A stretch of DNA of 64,000 nucleotides from Auriscalpium vulgare. Its lineage: Eukaryota; Basidiomycota; Agaricomycetes; Russulales; Auriscalpiaceae. Position 1 is the first letter of the stretch. Each line of letters opens with the position of its first letter. Where the stretch lies: the NCBI GenBank assembly GCA_019915015.1, contig JAHBBC010000007.1, forward strand, positions 1,054,001-1,118,000, written 5' to 3'. The position numbers were made by a program, and so were the translations under genes. Under the pieces are notes generated by a model, which saw only the letters and a list, made by a program, of their open reading frames with translations, was not told where the DNA came from and searched no databases. Below, one piece after another: positions 32,401 to 42,539 of the stretch.

Positions 32401-33845
32401 CAGCAGTCTTTGCCTGGCATGAAGCGCGACGGGAACAACGTCCTATCGTCCGTCTCAGCGGAGGTCCTCCTGGCTGAGAACTCGACAACTCGAGCCAGCG
32501 GTATTCTCGTGCAGTCCGAGTTCATCCCAAAACTCGCCGAGCAATTGCGCGAGAACCCTGATGAGGTTATCAAGGCATTCGAGGAGATAAGGAAGATCAG
32601 TACGTCACAGGTTATTCTGCGACTTGTAGGCTTTGCTAAAGGCTTTCCAGTTACTGAACCGTCAGGTGTTCGCTTCTCTGTCGCTGGAAATGTCCTTGGG
32701 ATTGAGAAACCGAGGAGTGTCTTCGGCAAATACTTCACGCAATCACTTCCCGTAGGCACAGTCTATTCGCGTTCACATGCATATGCTGACGTTTTGCGAA
32801 ACCAGTCATCCGATTTGGACCCCGTTCCCCTCTCTGTTGGAACATTGAGCAAGATTGGCAAGCGGCCCAGTAAAAAGGTGGGAAGGCATAACGTTCCAAC
32901 TGCTGCTTCATCTAACGGTCGGTGTCTCGCATATAGGCCGTTGTCGTCACACTACCAACGATCGAGAGCTCCTACGTGTCATACACCGCGAAGGGTATCC
33001 AGGGCTTTAACCACCCTGACTATCCTTCCCTCCGGGTCACGATGGAAGTGCTGAGTGCGACGGAGAGCTATCTCTGGGTATGTCGTAAATGGCTCTGCAT
33101 GACGCCCATCCTCACCTCCCACTCAGCGCTATATTCGTGGGTCTGGCCTGGCATACGGCGCGTACGTTGGCGCCGACACAGAAGCTGGCCATGTCACCTT
33201 CTCCTTATACCGAGTAAGTCGTGAATCGGACTGCCTGTATAATTTGGCTAACTGTCGCCGTGTGCAGAGCTCGAACAGTCTCGGTGCGTTTGAGCAAGGC
33301 GCGAAAGTCGTCCGAGGCCTTGTCGACGGTTCAGTAAGACATTGCCACACACTGAAGGTGTATACAGTCCTCACGTATCTCCCCGCAGATTGCTTTCGAC
33401 GAGACTGTTCTTGACGCGGCTAAGAGCAGCATTGTGTATGGCGTCACCAAGGGTGTATCGACGCCTGGTCGCGCCGTAAGTATGTTCCGCAAAGAGTTGA
33501 ACCTGACTCACGTCGCATGCGAACTAGGCCCTCGTATCGTTCACGAACCAAGCTCTCAAGGGGGTTCCGCAGACGCACAACGTCGATCTCCTGGAGAAAT
33601 TCCAGGCGGTGACCAAGGAGGACGTCCTCACGTCGCTGCGGACGTACTTTCTCCCGCTCTTCGACGCGAAGACTTCCGTCGTGGTGTCAGTCACAGCGCC
33701 GGGCAAGGCAGACGAGGTTAGCGAGGGCTTGACGAAGGCTGGATTTACGGTGGAGCGGCGGACGCTGGAGGTCGAAGCTGATGAAGACTCTGAGGACGAC
33801 TCGGACTCGGACAGCGACGGAAGTGATGAGAGTGGGAGCCGGTGA
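29477..33845 (+). CDS. M16C family zinc metalloprotease (YOL098C-like)
   Basis: Twenty-one exons: 29477-29789, 29839-29877, 29927-29963, 30014-30230, 30277-30371, 30434-30525, 30578-30894, 30942-31027, 31077-31263, 31314-31486, 31534-31903, 31957-32018, 32074-32322, 32376-32599, 32666-32751, 32806-32877, 32937-33077, 33127-33213, 33268-33333, 33389-33475, 33528-33845; 1,105 aa. The inverted zinc motif HTLEH lies in SGCPHTLEHLVFMGS, with the downstream GYRSETGG block of the family. Size and arrangement match the large presequence-protease-like/YOL098C group, which degrades peptides inside a closed chamber. The first ~37 residues are Arg/Ser/Leu-rich without acids, a plausible mitochondrial presequence; a second ATG at 29627 (MAPSVEH) would give a form without it. 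The tail is acidic (DSDSDSDGSDE). The intron at 31264 has a GC donor. Confidence 0.93.
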
Positions 33846-33922
33846 GGTCCATGGACTCAGAGCGGACGCGCTTAAAGTCAAACCTGTAGCATAATCTATA
33901 CTTGCTGTATCCTAATCATGCA

Positions 33923-35417
33923 TCATATCGATGGTAAAGTAGAATCGTGACGATCCCCTGCCGTCTCCATTTCGCTAGTCTGGCTCTCAGTACCACCTGT
34001 TGACGCGGCCTGCTGCTCACCCACGACCTCAATCATCTTTTCACTCGCCTGACCGGGTTTCATCTCCACGTTCTCTAAGAAGTCGTTGTCTACGAGGAAG
34101 TGGATGGCCTGCGACAGATTGGACACGGTCATGCGTATCTCCGGCAGCAGGAGCTATATTATTGTCAGGCCGCAGTTCTTTGGATGCCAGGCAGATAAAT
34201 GAACGCACATTTCGCAACAAAGACGACTTGGGTCCAAATGGATTATGAGAGACACGCTTCGCTTGTGGTGGCGGACGGCGTGTTTGCTTGGGCTGATGTG
34301 CGGAAGTCGCTGGATGCGCGACGGACAGGCTCGGTGCTGGGTCGTTCGTGGTCAGAACCTCTGGGATAGGCGCTTCTGCACCACGCCCTTCGTCGCCCTC
34401 GTCCCCAGATGATACAGGGAAGTCCACCAGAGCTGCGGAAGGCTTCGAGGATGCAACTTCCGGCGTGCCATCGTCGTCCGAGCCGGAGCTCGAAGCATCC
34501 TTGTCATCCGCAGGACTTGCGGCGAACAGAGGAATTGCGGGCAGAGGATGCACGACCCTTGGCTGTGCGCTCCCCATCGCGGAAGCACCCCGTCCACGCC
34601 CCCTTCCCCGTCCCCTCTCCGCGCCCCTTCCCCGCCCGCGCCCCCTGCCCCTCCCTCCGTCTTGCCAATCCGTCTTCCCAGCAGCGTCCTCGTCGACGCG
34701 CCTGCGCTTGAAACGCGCGTCATCCGGGTATATCTGCCCCCGTGCAACCGCCTCCTCGAGCTTGCGCTTCTTCTCCTCCACGCGCTCCGTCGTGGGCCAC
34801 CGCCGCTTGCGCTCTTCGATCCACTTCTCGATGTCCGCAGGCGTCTCGAGCGAGACGTTTGTTCCCTGTATCAAAATCGGCTTCCTACATAGCATATATC
34901 AATACAGTTGCACGCGTGAGGAGGCGGACGCACCGCACCCTTTGAGACTGGGATCGGCGTCCCAGTCCCCGCGCCGCTTGCGCTTGTCCCAGCCCGGCGG
35001 GTAAATCAGATGGCGGTCCATCATGTGCGTCTCGACCGCCTTTGCAGAGCCGGCGAACGCACACCCGGGGTGCGAGCAGCGCGCGCTGCCCGCGCTGTAC
35101 CAGTGCTGCCCGGACGGCTGCTGGTGCCCCCCGCGATGCGCGGGCGGGCCTCCGCGTCCGCGAGACGGCTGTTGCGCTGCATACGACGTAGAGGGCGTGG
35201 ACGGACCGGGTGTGTAGGTGGACGAGTAGGTGTAGCCCTGGGGCGTTGCCTGCTGTGCGGCGTAGTAGTTTGCGTACGCCTGGGCGTAGTGCGCGCTCTG
35301 GTTATGCGAGTAGGGGTTCGCAAGAGCGGCGGTAACTGCATGGGCGGTGTGTGCCCAGGGCTGCGGGGCAGGGGCCGCCGACGCTGCTGGCCTCGCAGGC
35401 AGTCCGTGTGGAGGCAT
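33923..35417 (-). CDS. NUFIP1/Rsa1-like snoRNP assembly factor
   Basis: Three exons: 34939-35417, 34209-34884, 33923-34153; 461 aa. A Tyr/Ala/Gln-rich N-terminus is followed by a C2H2 finger (CSHPGCAFAGSAKAVETH MMDRH). The NUFIP1 core comes next, NVSLETPADIEKWIEERKRRWPT, then a Lys/Arg coiled stretch and an RG-rich block (RGRGRGRGRG). A Ser/Asp/Glu-rich linker and a C-terminal helix pair (NLSQAIHFLVDNDFLENV) complete it. The DIEKWIEERKRRWPT motif is diagnostic of NUFIP1, which with its yeast counterpart Rsa1 assembles box C/D snoRNPs in the nucleus. I chose the ATG at 35417 because the upstream in-frame extension lacks an ATG and soon meets a stop. The 3' end lies 77 bp from the stop of the M16C gene. 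Confidence 0.9.
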
Positions 35418-35958
35418 GTAGACAAAATACGCGTCGCTCACGTGCTCTTCAGTGACAAGAAATGATTTTGCAGTGATTTACGAACTACTTTTATATACGT
35501 AGAGACTTTTGCAGTAGCACAGATTGCACGAAAGCGGTACGGTAGGGACACGACGGGGCAACACAGATACGTACAGTGAGAAGGAGCGGGGGAATGGGAC
35601 ACAGCGCATACGCATGGTAAGGAGAGAGACGCTGCCGACACAGCAGGCAGCGTAGGTACGTATGGAACAAGAGATGCAGGGCGACGGGTAATCGGGTTTG
35701 AGGAGTTTATGGGATCAAGAAAACGAGGGCGTCATCGAGGGGGGTACGTGCGTAGCGTCCGAGAGCACCTGTCGGAGGGCTCAGTAAAGACGGGGAAACG
35801 GTCATAACAACACCGAAATGAGATGGTCGATACATGTATGCAACAGCACTAGAGGGCTTTCACCCGAGAATAATATCCCCGTCATCAACAATCATGCAGG
35901 AAGAAATACGAACACAGAAGCGGGGTCTCGTAGGAAGCAAGCAGGCCAAGAGACGAGC
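35418..35958. other. Intergenic: NUFIP1-like promoter and KH-protein 3' region
   Basis: 541 bp between two genes on the minus strand. It should contain the NUFIP1-like promoter (right of 35418 on the minus strand) and the 3' UTR of the KH-domain gene. No ORF was convincing. Confidence 0.4.
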
Positions 35959-37397
35959 CTAGTTCTGCTCCTCCTCCTGGCTCTGCTGCTCCTTCCCGAC
36001 CCGCCTCTCTTTCTCGCTCTCCAGCTGGTTGTACAGCAAGAAGAGCGCCTTCTCATTGGCCTCGGGTGTGCCGACGATCGTGAACATTCTCTCCCCAGTC
36101 TCGTCGTGCGGTGCCTTGGCGATCGAGATCTTGGATCCGGATAGACGACGAATCTCCGTGATCTTCGTGCCGCCACGACCGATAATGCAACCGACCATGT
36201 CTGAGGGGATCGAGATATTCTGCGTACGGAGGTTGGTCGGGTTGCTCGTCACGGAGGTCGGCGACGGTGGACTGGGAGCGCGAGCGTTCTCGCCGCCGTT
36301 GGAGCGACGACCATTGTAGCCGCCGCCGCTGCCGCCGGCGGAGTACGGGGGTTGACGACGGCCACCTGAGCGATCGTCTGCGACTCCGGGGTGGTAGAGA
36401 ACGGTGCCTTGACCCCTTTCCCAGTCCTCCAGAAGGCACCTGCCAATCTCCTCAATCGCGCGGCCAATGGACTCGGGCGAGCCTTGGACATCGACAACGC
36501 GCTCGGTCGACTGCGGAAGCATCTCCTTGGACGCCACCATGCGAGCCCCAGAGCCATCCTGAATGGCCTTGATTTTGAGTCCGTTGCGACCGATGATGGT
36601 GCCCATGAGGTTATGGGAGATGAGGAGACGGATGGAGGTATGTGCCGCGGAAGTGGAGGAAGCGCCGGGGGAGGATGGGTTGGCCTCGACCAGTTGGGAG
36701 ATGATGAGAGCATAGGCCTTGAGACAGGACGTCTTCAATAAGGAGAAAAATAGAGACGAGTCTGACGCACCTTGGCGACGGCCTCAACAGAGCCGTTGAT
36801 GGTGAGGACGCGCTCGTGGACGCCGGCGACAACCTTGCTGACTCCAGCCTTGACGCCGGTCTGGTCGCGGAGGTCTGCGACGTTTTTTCCTGCTTTGCCT
36901 ATGATGACGCCAGCATCCTTTGTGCTGACGAGAGCGCGGAGGGTGAGGACGTCTTGGCCGGAGGGAGAAGGGGATCGGGAGTCGTGGACGTCGGCTAGGA
37001 GAAAAAAGGGAAGAAAAATGACGCGTCAGGGTATGGACGACGCGTGAGAAGCTAGATACGGACGAGAGTCACGACCGTGGACGGGGGAGTCGGAAGGCAT
37101 GGGGATGAAGAGGGACGGGGGACGGGGTGGGGAACGGCGGGGGGAGAGGACGACGGGGCGAACGAGGACGGCGATGTTGAGGGACGGTGACGAAGAAGGC
37201 TGAGCGTCTCTGGATCCCCGCGCCGCGCACTGCTCCCCCTCGGCATCTCCCGCAGCCGCACTTGCCCCTCGCTCGCCGTCGCCGCCACGCGCGCGCGCCT
37301 CGGACGCGCTGCCATCGCCACCAGCGTTGCCTACATGCGTCTCCAACCACGCGCTGTCCACGGCCACGTCCTGCGCCGTCGTCGTCTGACGCTGCAT
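35959..37397 (-). CDS. Three-KH-domain RNA-binding protein (PCBP/Rnc1-like)
   Basis: Exons 35959-36717 and 36771-36994 are firm. They hold KH1 (VSTKDAGVIIGKAGKNVADL), KH2 (SHNLMGTIIGRNGLKIKAI) and KH3 (PSDMVGCIIGRGGTKITEI), each with its GxxG loop. A Gly/Ser-rich linker (about 130 residues after KH1) separates KH2 from KH3, and the tail is Glu/Gln-rich. The layout matches poly(C)-binding proteins such as fission-yeast Rnc1, which bind and stabilise mRNAs. Exon 2 starts with two bases of a codon, so an upstream exon is required. The best candidate is 37262-37397 (MQRQTTTAQDV..., donor gtgcgg), giving 372 aa, but it leaves an intron of about 270 bp, far above the local norm, and is uncertain. 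Confidence 0.82.
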
Positions 37398-37451
37398 TCA
37401 CCGCTGCTTCTCACTTCTCTCACCCGCGCCTCTGCTCCGCTGGCATCAGGA

Positions 37452-37492
37452 CTTCGCTCAGAGCATCTTCGCTCAGAGCATCTTCGTTCAGA
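37452..37492 (+). repeat. 15-bp direct repeat (two full copies, one partial)
   Basis: The unit cttcgctcagagcat occurs at 37452-37466 and 37467-37481, then partially and with one change at 37482-37492. It lies between two divergent genes, so it could be a regulatory repeat or simple slippage. Confidence 0.75.
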
Positions 37493-37739
37493 CGCACTGC
37501 GTGGACGCTCTGCTGGGATTAGTTGCCGCGTACGTGCCATCATGGGCGGAACTCGCTCGCTTTACTGGCCGCTTCGCGCGCCAAAATTCCATATGTCAAG
37601 CAATGCATCCAATCTAGCTTGGAGAATCATATAGGTGGAACTATAGCGCCGCTTATAGTGACGCATACGAACACGCTCTTAAATGGCACATGCCTCCCAA
37701 CTAGCGTCTCTCTCGTTTTCTTCCCTCTCCCCTCCCCTC

Positions 37740-37745
37740 TATAAA
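37740..37745 (+). promoter_or_regulatory. TATA box of the PL8 lyase gene
   Basis: TATAAA follows a C/T-rich run and lies 68 bp before the start codon at 37813, a normal distance for an inducible fungal promoter. Confidence 0.6.
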
Positions 37746-37812
37746 CCAGAGTCTCTCCAGGTCCCCATACCTGTGAGAGCAGTCCAGTCTTTTCAGTCCA
37801 CATTGCTCTACT

Positions 37813-40640
37813 ATGGCGTACTTCGCCTTGTCACTCCTTTACCTTGCTGCGGTATGCCTTGCGCTTCCGCTGGCCCACCGCTCCCCCGTCACAACGAGCG
37901 TCGCGCTCTCCGCGTCGCAGCTTTCTACACCCGCATCGAGCCAGGCTACGCGCACCACGTCGGCACCTCTCAGTGCATCGCCAGCACCTACTGCTGTCAC
38001 CTCGCCCCCTGCGTCCTCACGCCCGAGCTCATCTCCGGTGGATTCCCAAACACTCCAGGACATGCAGACAATTCTGGACCGCAGACTCTCTTTCATCACC
38101 GCTGGCGCAACCGGTGCCACGCAGATCTCACAGTGGTGCGTGTCTCGCCTTGCTAGCGCTGCCGCGTTGCTCAGACACCCAAAGGCTGTCGACCTTGGGC
38201 TCAAATGGCCAATGGCCTGCCTCTGAGGTCGACTATACAACTGGCTGCCCCGCTCAGCGCGCCAATTGGCCCGCCCAGACTCATTGGCTACGCATCCGTG
38301 AGTGTAAGGCCTTTCAAAGACGATGTCATCTAATGCGGTCCCGCAGTAACTATGAGCGCGGCTTGGCACGGCGGCTTGACAGGCGCAGATCAATGGGTCA
38401 AAGATCCTACGTTGGCGAGCGCCATTTCCTCTGCAATGGACTTCTGGTTCAACCAGGACTTCACTGTTCCGGGGTGCCTTGATGCCGGTGGCACTGCTAC
38501 TTGCCCATGCGGTACGCCGGGTCTGTGGAACACGAACTGGTATTCCAACGTACGCGTGCCATCTCTTGCTCATTCGGATGAACTGAAACGCCGCCCATCT
38601 ATTTAGGTCATCCTGATCCCGCGCCTCGTGGACGAGAGCTGCCTTCTCTTCAATGCCTCGCTTACCCCGGCGCAATTCAACAGCTGCGTGACGATGGCAT
38701 CGCGCTCATATGATACATTCTACGCCGGAAACAAGGGCTATTTGTCTGGCGCCAATATCCTCGACGTCGCGAAAATCGGCATTGATGTCGCGCTGCTAAC
38801 GACCAACGTGACGCTCATTACCGAGGCGTATGGACGCATCCACGCCGAGGTCGTCGTTGAGCCTGGCATCATGGTTGACGGCATCAAACCAGATGGCAGC
38901 TTCGGTCAGCACGGCGGGCTTCTTTACAACGGGAACTACGGAAAAGACTAGTGCGTATTCTGGTCAAATGACGGCTGACACGACCGGTTTTCAATTCCTT
39001 GTTTAGTTCCAACGATGTCCTCGAGCTGGAGATTGACGCTGGAGGAACGCAATTCAGTGCAGACACCACTGCACAGGCGGCCTTTGAGAGCCTGTTCGAC
39101 GGCGATCAGTGGATGGTATACCGGAACGTGCTCACGAATGTTCTGCACTGGGACTTCGTAAGTGGACAACACAACTTCTGCCTACAGCCCGCTGATATAT
39201 GCTGGTTGGAAAGAGCACACTGCCTCGTTTCATCACTTTTCCTGTGATTGATGCTCAGTGAGTTTGCCCTGGCCTGGTGGATCTGAATCGGGCTGAAACC
39301 TCTTCCACAGAGCCACTGGCAGCTTGAACATCAATCTCACGGAGATTCAGGAGCTTGGAGAACTCTGGGATTCGTCTACCCTGACGAATGCGTACAGTGA
39401 TCTCACCAAGCCAACCAAGGATGCAAATGCCGGGGAAATACATGGGAATCGCAACTTCTGGAGCAATGACTACATGGTGAGCTTTACTCTGTTATACCAC
39501 ATACATATAAGTATTGTTCCTGAAAAAATCCCAGGTCCAACGCGGTCATGGCTATGTGTCCACGCTCAAGATGTACTCCACCCGGACGTTGAACACTGAG
39601 TGCACAAACTCACAGAACGTACGCGCCCATTCTTACAAACACAGCCGTTGCTAACAACATCGCAGCCCCTTGGCTTCCACCTAGCCGATGGCACAACGTA
39701 CACCTACCTCAAGGGCAACGAATACGAGGACATCGCCGCCGCATGGGACTGGAACCTCATCCCAGGCATCACAGTCGACTACGGCGCCACGCCCCTCGCC
39801 TGCGGCACTGCACAGGCTGCCGGAGTGGAAGCTTTCGTCGGCGGCGCGTCGACTGGCGAGACGGGCGTCGCCGCCATGCGATACACGAACCCGCTGACAC
39901 GCGCGCTCAGCTGGCAGAAAGCGTGGTTCTTCCTCGCCGACGACACGCAGCACGTCCTCATTTCGAACATCTCGTCCACGAGCAGCGCGCCCGTTTACTC
40001 AGTCCTCGACCAAAGGCTCCACGACGGGCCCATATACGTTGACGGAGAGGCCGTGACGGCCTCTACCAACACGTCCGCTGCGTCTCTCTGGCACGGGGGT
40101 GTGGGGTACGCATTCGACGAGGAGTGCTCCGCGCTGTCCGTGTCCGTCGGCGAACGCACGGGCGCGTGGTCCGCGATAGGCACGTCCACACAGCCGCCCA
40201 CCACCGTCGACCTCTTCGCGGCGTGGATCGAACACGACCCCGAGGATCTAGCCGAGCCAATCGCATACTCCGTCTACCCTGGCACCGACTTCCACACCTT
40301 CGAAGAGAAGAGCAGCAGGCGCCAGATTAACACCGTCCAGAACGACGAGCATATATCTGCAGTTTTCGACGCTGACCACGACGCGGCGTCGGCCGTCTTC
40401 TGGGACGAGGCTGGCGGCTCCGTGCACTTCAACACTTGGACGGGCCCGTTGATCTTATCAGTGAACGGTCATGCTGCGGTGATCTACGACCTGAAGACGA
40501 AGCAGATCACTGTCTCCGATCCCTCGCAGACGCTGTCAACGTTGTCGGTGGACATCGACGAGGGGGGCTCGATCAAGTCGCTGACCGTTCAGCTGCCGAC
40601 CGGGGGAGCAGCAGGTAGCAGTGTCACACAACACGTTTGA
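37813..40640 (+). CDS. Secreted polysaccharide lyase family 8 (hyaluronate/chondroitin/xanthan lyase-like)
   Basis: Nine exons: 37813-38135, 38185-38297, 38347-38549, 38607-38950, 39007-39157, 39214-39257, 39311-39476, 39535-39618, 39666-40640; 800 aa. A signal peptide covers residues 1-21 (MAYFALSLLYLAAVCLALPLA), followed by a Ser/Thr linker. The helical catalytic half has WNTNWYSNVI, DGIKPDGSFGQHGGLLYNGNYG (active-site His and Tyr) and RGHGYVSTLKMYSTRT. The beta-sandwich half starts near GFHLADGTTYTYLKGNEYED and has AAWDWNLIPG and AWFFLADD. PL8 enzymes cleave uronic-acid-containing polysaccharides by beta-elimination; substrate choice cannot be read here. The last intron before exon 6 uses acceptor aag at 39213, the only one that keeps STLPRFITFPV in frame. 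Confidence 0.92.
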
Positions 40641-40794
40641 GTGCTCTGAATCCTTCTTTCGTGATGTATTTATTCAGTTTGCTCCTCGACTGGGCATACA
40701 TACCTCTTGTTGTTTTTCGGCGGTCAAGCACAGCTAGAGCGCGGAAAGATATTTTATGGGCTACTAGGAACAACAAGCGCAGCGAGACGATAAA

Positions 40795-41750
40795 TCAGAA
40801 CCCAGCACTCGGCTCAGCGAAACCAGCACCCTGGTCGTACGCTGGTTCCTGGTGTTGCTGGTACGCCTCCTCTGGTGCTGGCGGCGCTGCCTGGGGAACG
40901 AGGGGCTCGCGCTGCTCTGATGTGGGCTCGGCGACGACTTTGTCGACCGGTGGCTCGAGGATCTGCACGGAATCGGGGAGAGGCTTGCGGGGGCCGAGCT
41001 GGCCCTCGGGATCCCAACCCTTCATGCTGGAGACGATATTGTGAGATAGTAGCACCTATGCTGGTCGGGGGCTGACTTACATTTTAACCTTGATTCCGAG
41101 GACACCTTGGCGGAGGAGTACGTGGCGCACGGCGTAGTCGACAAAGTCACGCGCGGGCTGGCCGGAGTGGATCATGAAGCCGTCGGTGAACTTCATGGAC
41201 TTCGCGCGGGCGGCACGAAGCTTGCCGGAGACGACGACCTCGCAGCCCTTGGCACCGGACTCCATAACGAAGCGGAGAACACCGTAACATGCGCTACAGA
41301 CAGCTTAAATGACAAAGCTTGCGGGAACTGAACAGAGAGCGACGCACCGACGGATGGCCAGGCCACCAAGGAGCTTATACCTCAAGCTCTCGCACTGGGC
41401 GACAGCAGAGAGACCACGGGTCTGGACCTTCTCGGCGTAGAGCTCAAGGGAGTTGTCCGGGAACTTGAAGCGCTTCTGCACGAGTGAAGTGAGCTCGCGG
41501 ATGCGACGGCCCTTCTCGCCGAGGACCTCCTGGGTGTGTGTAGCACGGATGATAATCTAGAGGCATTAATCAGACGCGGGAAGCGCCACACAGTCATAGT
41601 GTAACTCACCTCCGTGCGGGCGTGGGTGACGCGAACGTCGCAGCCAGAGTAGCCCTCCTCCGACAGCTCGCGGGTGAAGAATTCGTTGAGTTCGGCGCGG
41701 AAGACACCGTCGGCCACGAACTTGCGCTTTTTGGAGATCGAGGCGGACAT
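40795..41750 (-). CDS. RPS3: 40S ribosomal protein S3 (uS3)
   Basis: Four exons: 41610-41750, 41348-41556, 41081-41293, 40795-41026; 264 aa. Starts [17 protein letters not shown]. The type-2 KH domain carries [19 protein letters not shown] (GxxG = GEKG), followed by [16 protein letters not shown] and [23 protein letters not shown]. The C-terminal tail is Pro/Gln/Glu-rich. It sits at the mRNA entry of the 40S subunit, with extraribosomal DNA-repair roles reported in other eukaryotes. It is preceded by a TATA box near 42050. The non-coding leader (41751 to about 42040) holds a good donor (gtgagt at about 41932-41937), so a 5' UTR intron is likely. Confidence 0.97.
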
Positions 41751-42539
41751 CTTGTTGGGCAGAAAAGAGCTGGCAGATGGAAGGGAGCGCAGTCAGTCAC
41801 TATGTCTGCCGTATCTGAGCCGCATCCGTAGCCAGCATCTTGCATCCACCGAAACATGCCATGCTCCCCGTCTCTCTTCCACAGGGCAAGATCGCGATGA
41901 TGCCATGCACAGCAGATGGGTAGGACAGAGTACTCACCTTGAAGGACTCTTGCTGGGACGGCCGTAGACCTTGCTGTTGTCGATATGTGGGTTGTGCGTA
42001 TGCCCTTCCAGATCTCGCGAAATGCCGGCGGAGCTGGAAAGCAAGCGCGTATATATTTTTCTTTTCCTCCGTCCCTCCGTCTGCTGTCCTTGTCCGTTTC
42101 CACCGTCGACCGCGCAGTCAGTTCGTCAACACAGTGGTGAGTACGCGGCTGCCGTTATTCTTACCGGTCATGTTCTGCTATGAAGAGTGTTGTATATTCA
42201 CAACCACTACTGGCACCTCTTAGTCGACCTGACACGTGCGGCATGGAGGGCAACTTTCTTGCCTGCGCGTGTTACTGACATGAATGACCTTCTGAGCTTT
42301 CTACCCCCTCTTCCCCCTCCTCCCTTTCGACAGTCATCTCGAATGCACCGTCACTGACTTTGTCTGCTTCAGGTCACGCTTGGAGATGCTGCCGAGTTGC
42401 CGGGACGGGAGAAACTAGGGACGATAAGATACCAATCTGTAGACAAATATCACACGGCCTCAGGCTGCGCATTAATTTGTTGTTCTTCAACCCACGTCGT
42501 CGCCATCCTCACGACTGCCGTGTCGCATACATACCCGCC
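41751..42539. other. Divergent region, RPS3 leader/promoter and amidase promoter
   Basis: 789 bp. The left part holds the RPS3 5' UTR with a probable intron. The middle holds the RPS3 TATA box, and the right part the amidase promoter with C/T-rich tracts at about 42300-42340. No snoRNA boxes were found in the leader intron. Confidence 0.5.
42050..42057 (-). promoter_or_regulatory. TATA box of RPS3
   Basis: TATATATT on the + strand (reads as a TATA element on the minus strand) lies about 300 bp upstream of the RPS3 start codon, just before a C/T-rich initiator-like stretch in minus-strand sense. Confidence 0.55.

Larger units (their letters stand above)
37398..37812. promoter_or_regulatory. 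Divergent region, KH protein / PL8 lyase, with TATA box
   Basis: 415 bp. It contains a 15-bp direct repeat (37452-37492) and, close to the PL8 start, a C/T-rich run followed by a TATA box at 37740. Confidence 0.55.

Noticed and set aside
34348..35465. Long plus-strand ORFs opposite the NUFIP1-like gene
   Set aside because: They are antisense shadows of a GC-rich, RG-repeat coding exon with no domain or splice logic of their own.
41751..42050. snoRNA in the probable RPS3 leader intron
   Set aside because: A CTGA-like box is present, but no C box at proper spacing and no flanking stem was found.
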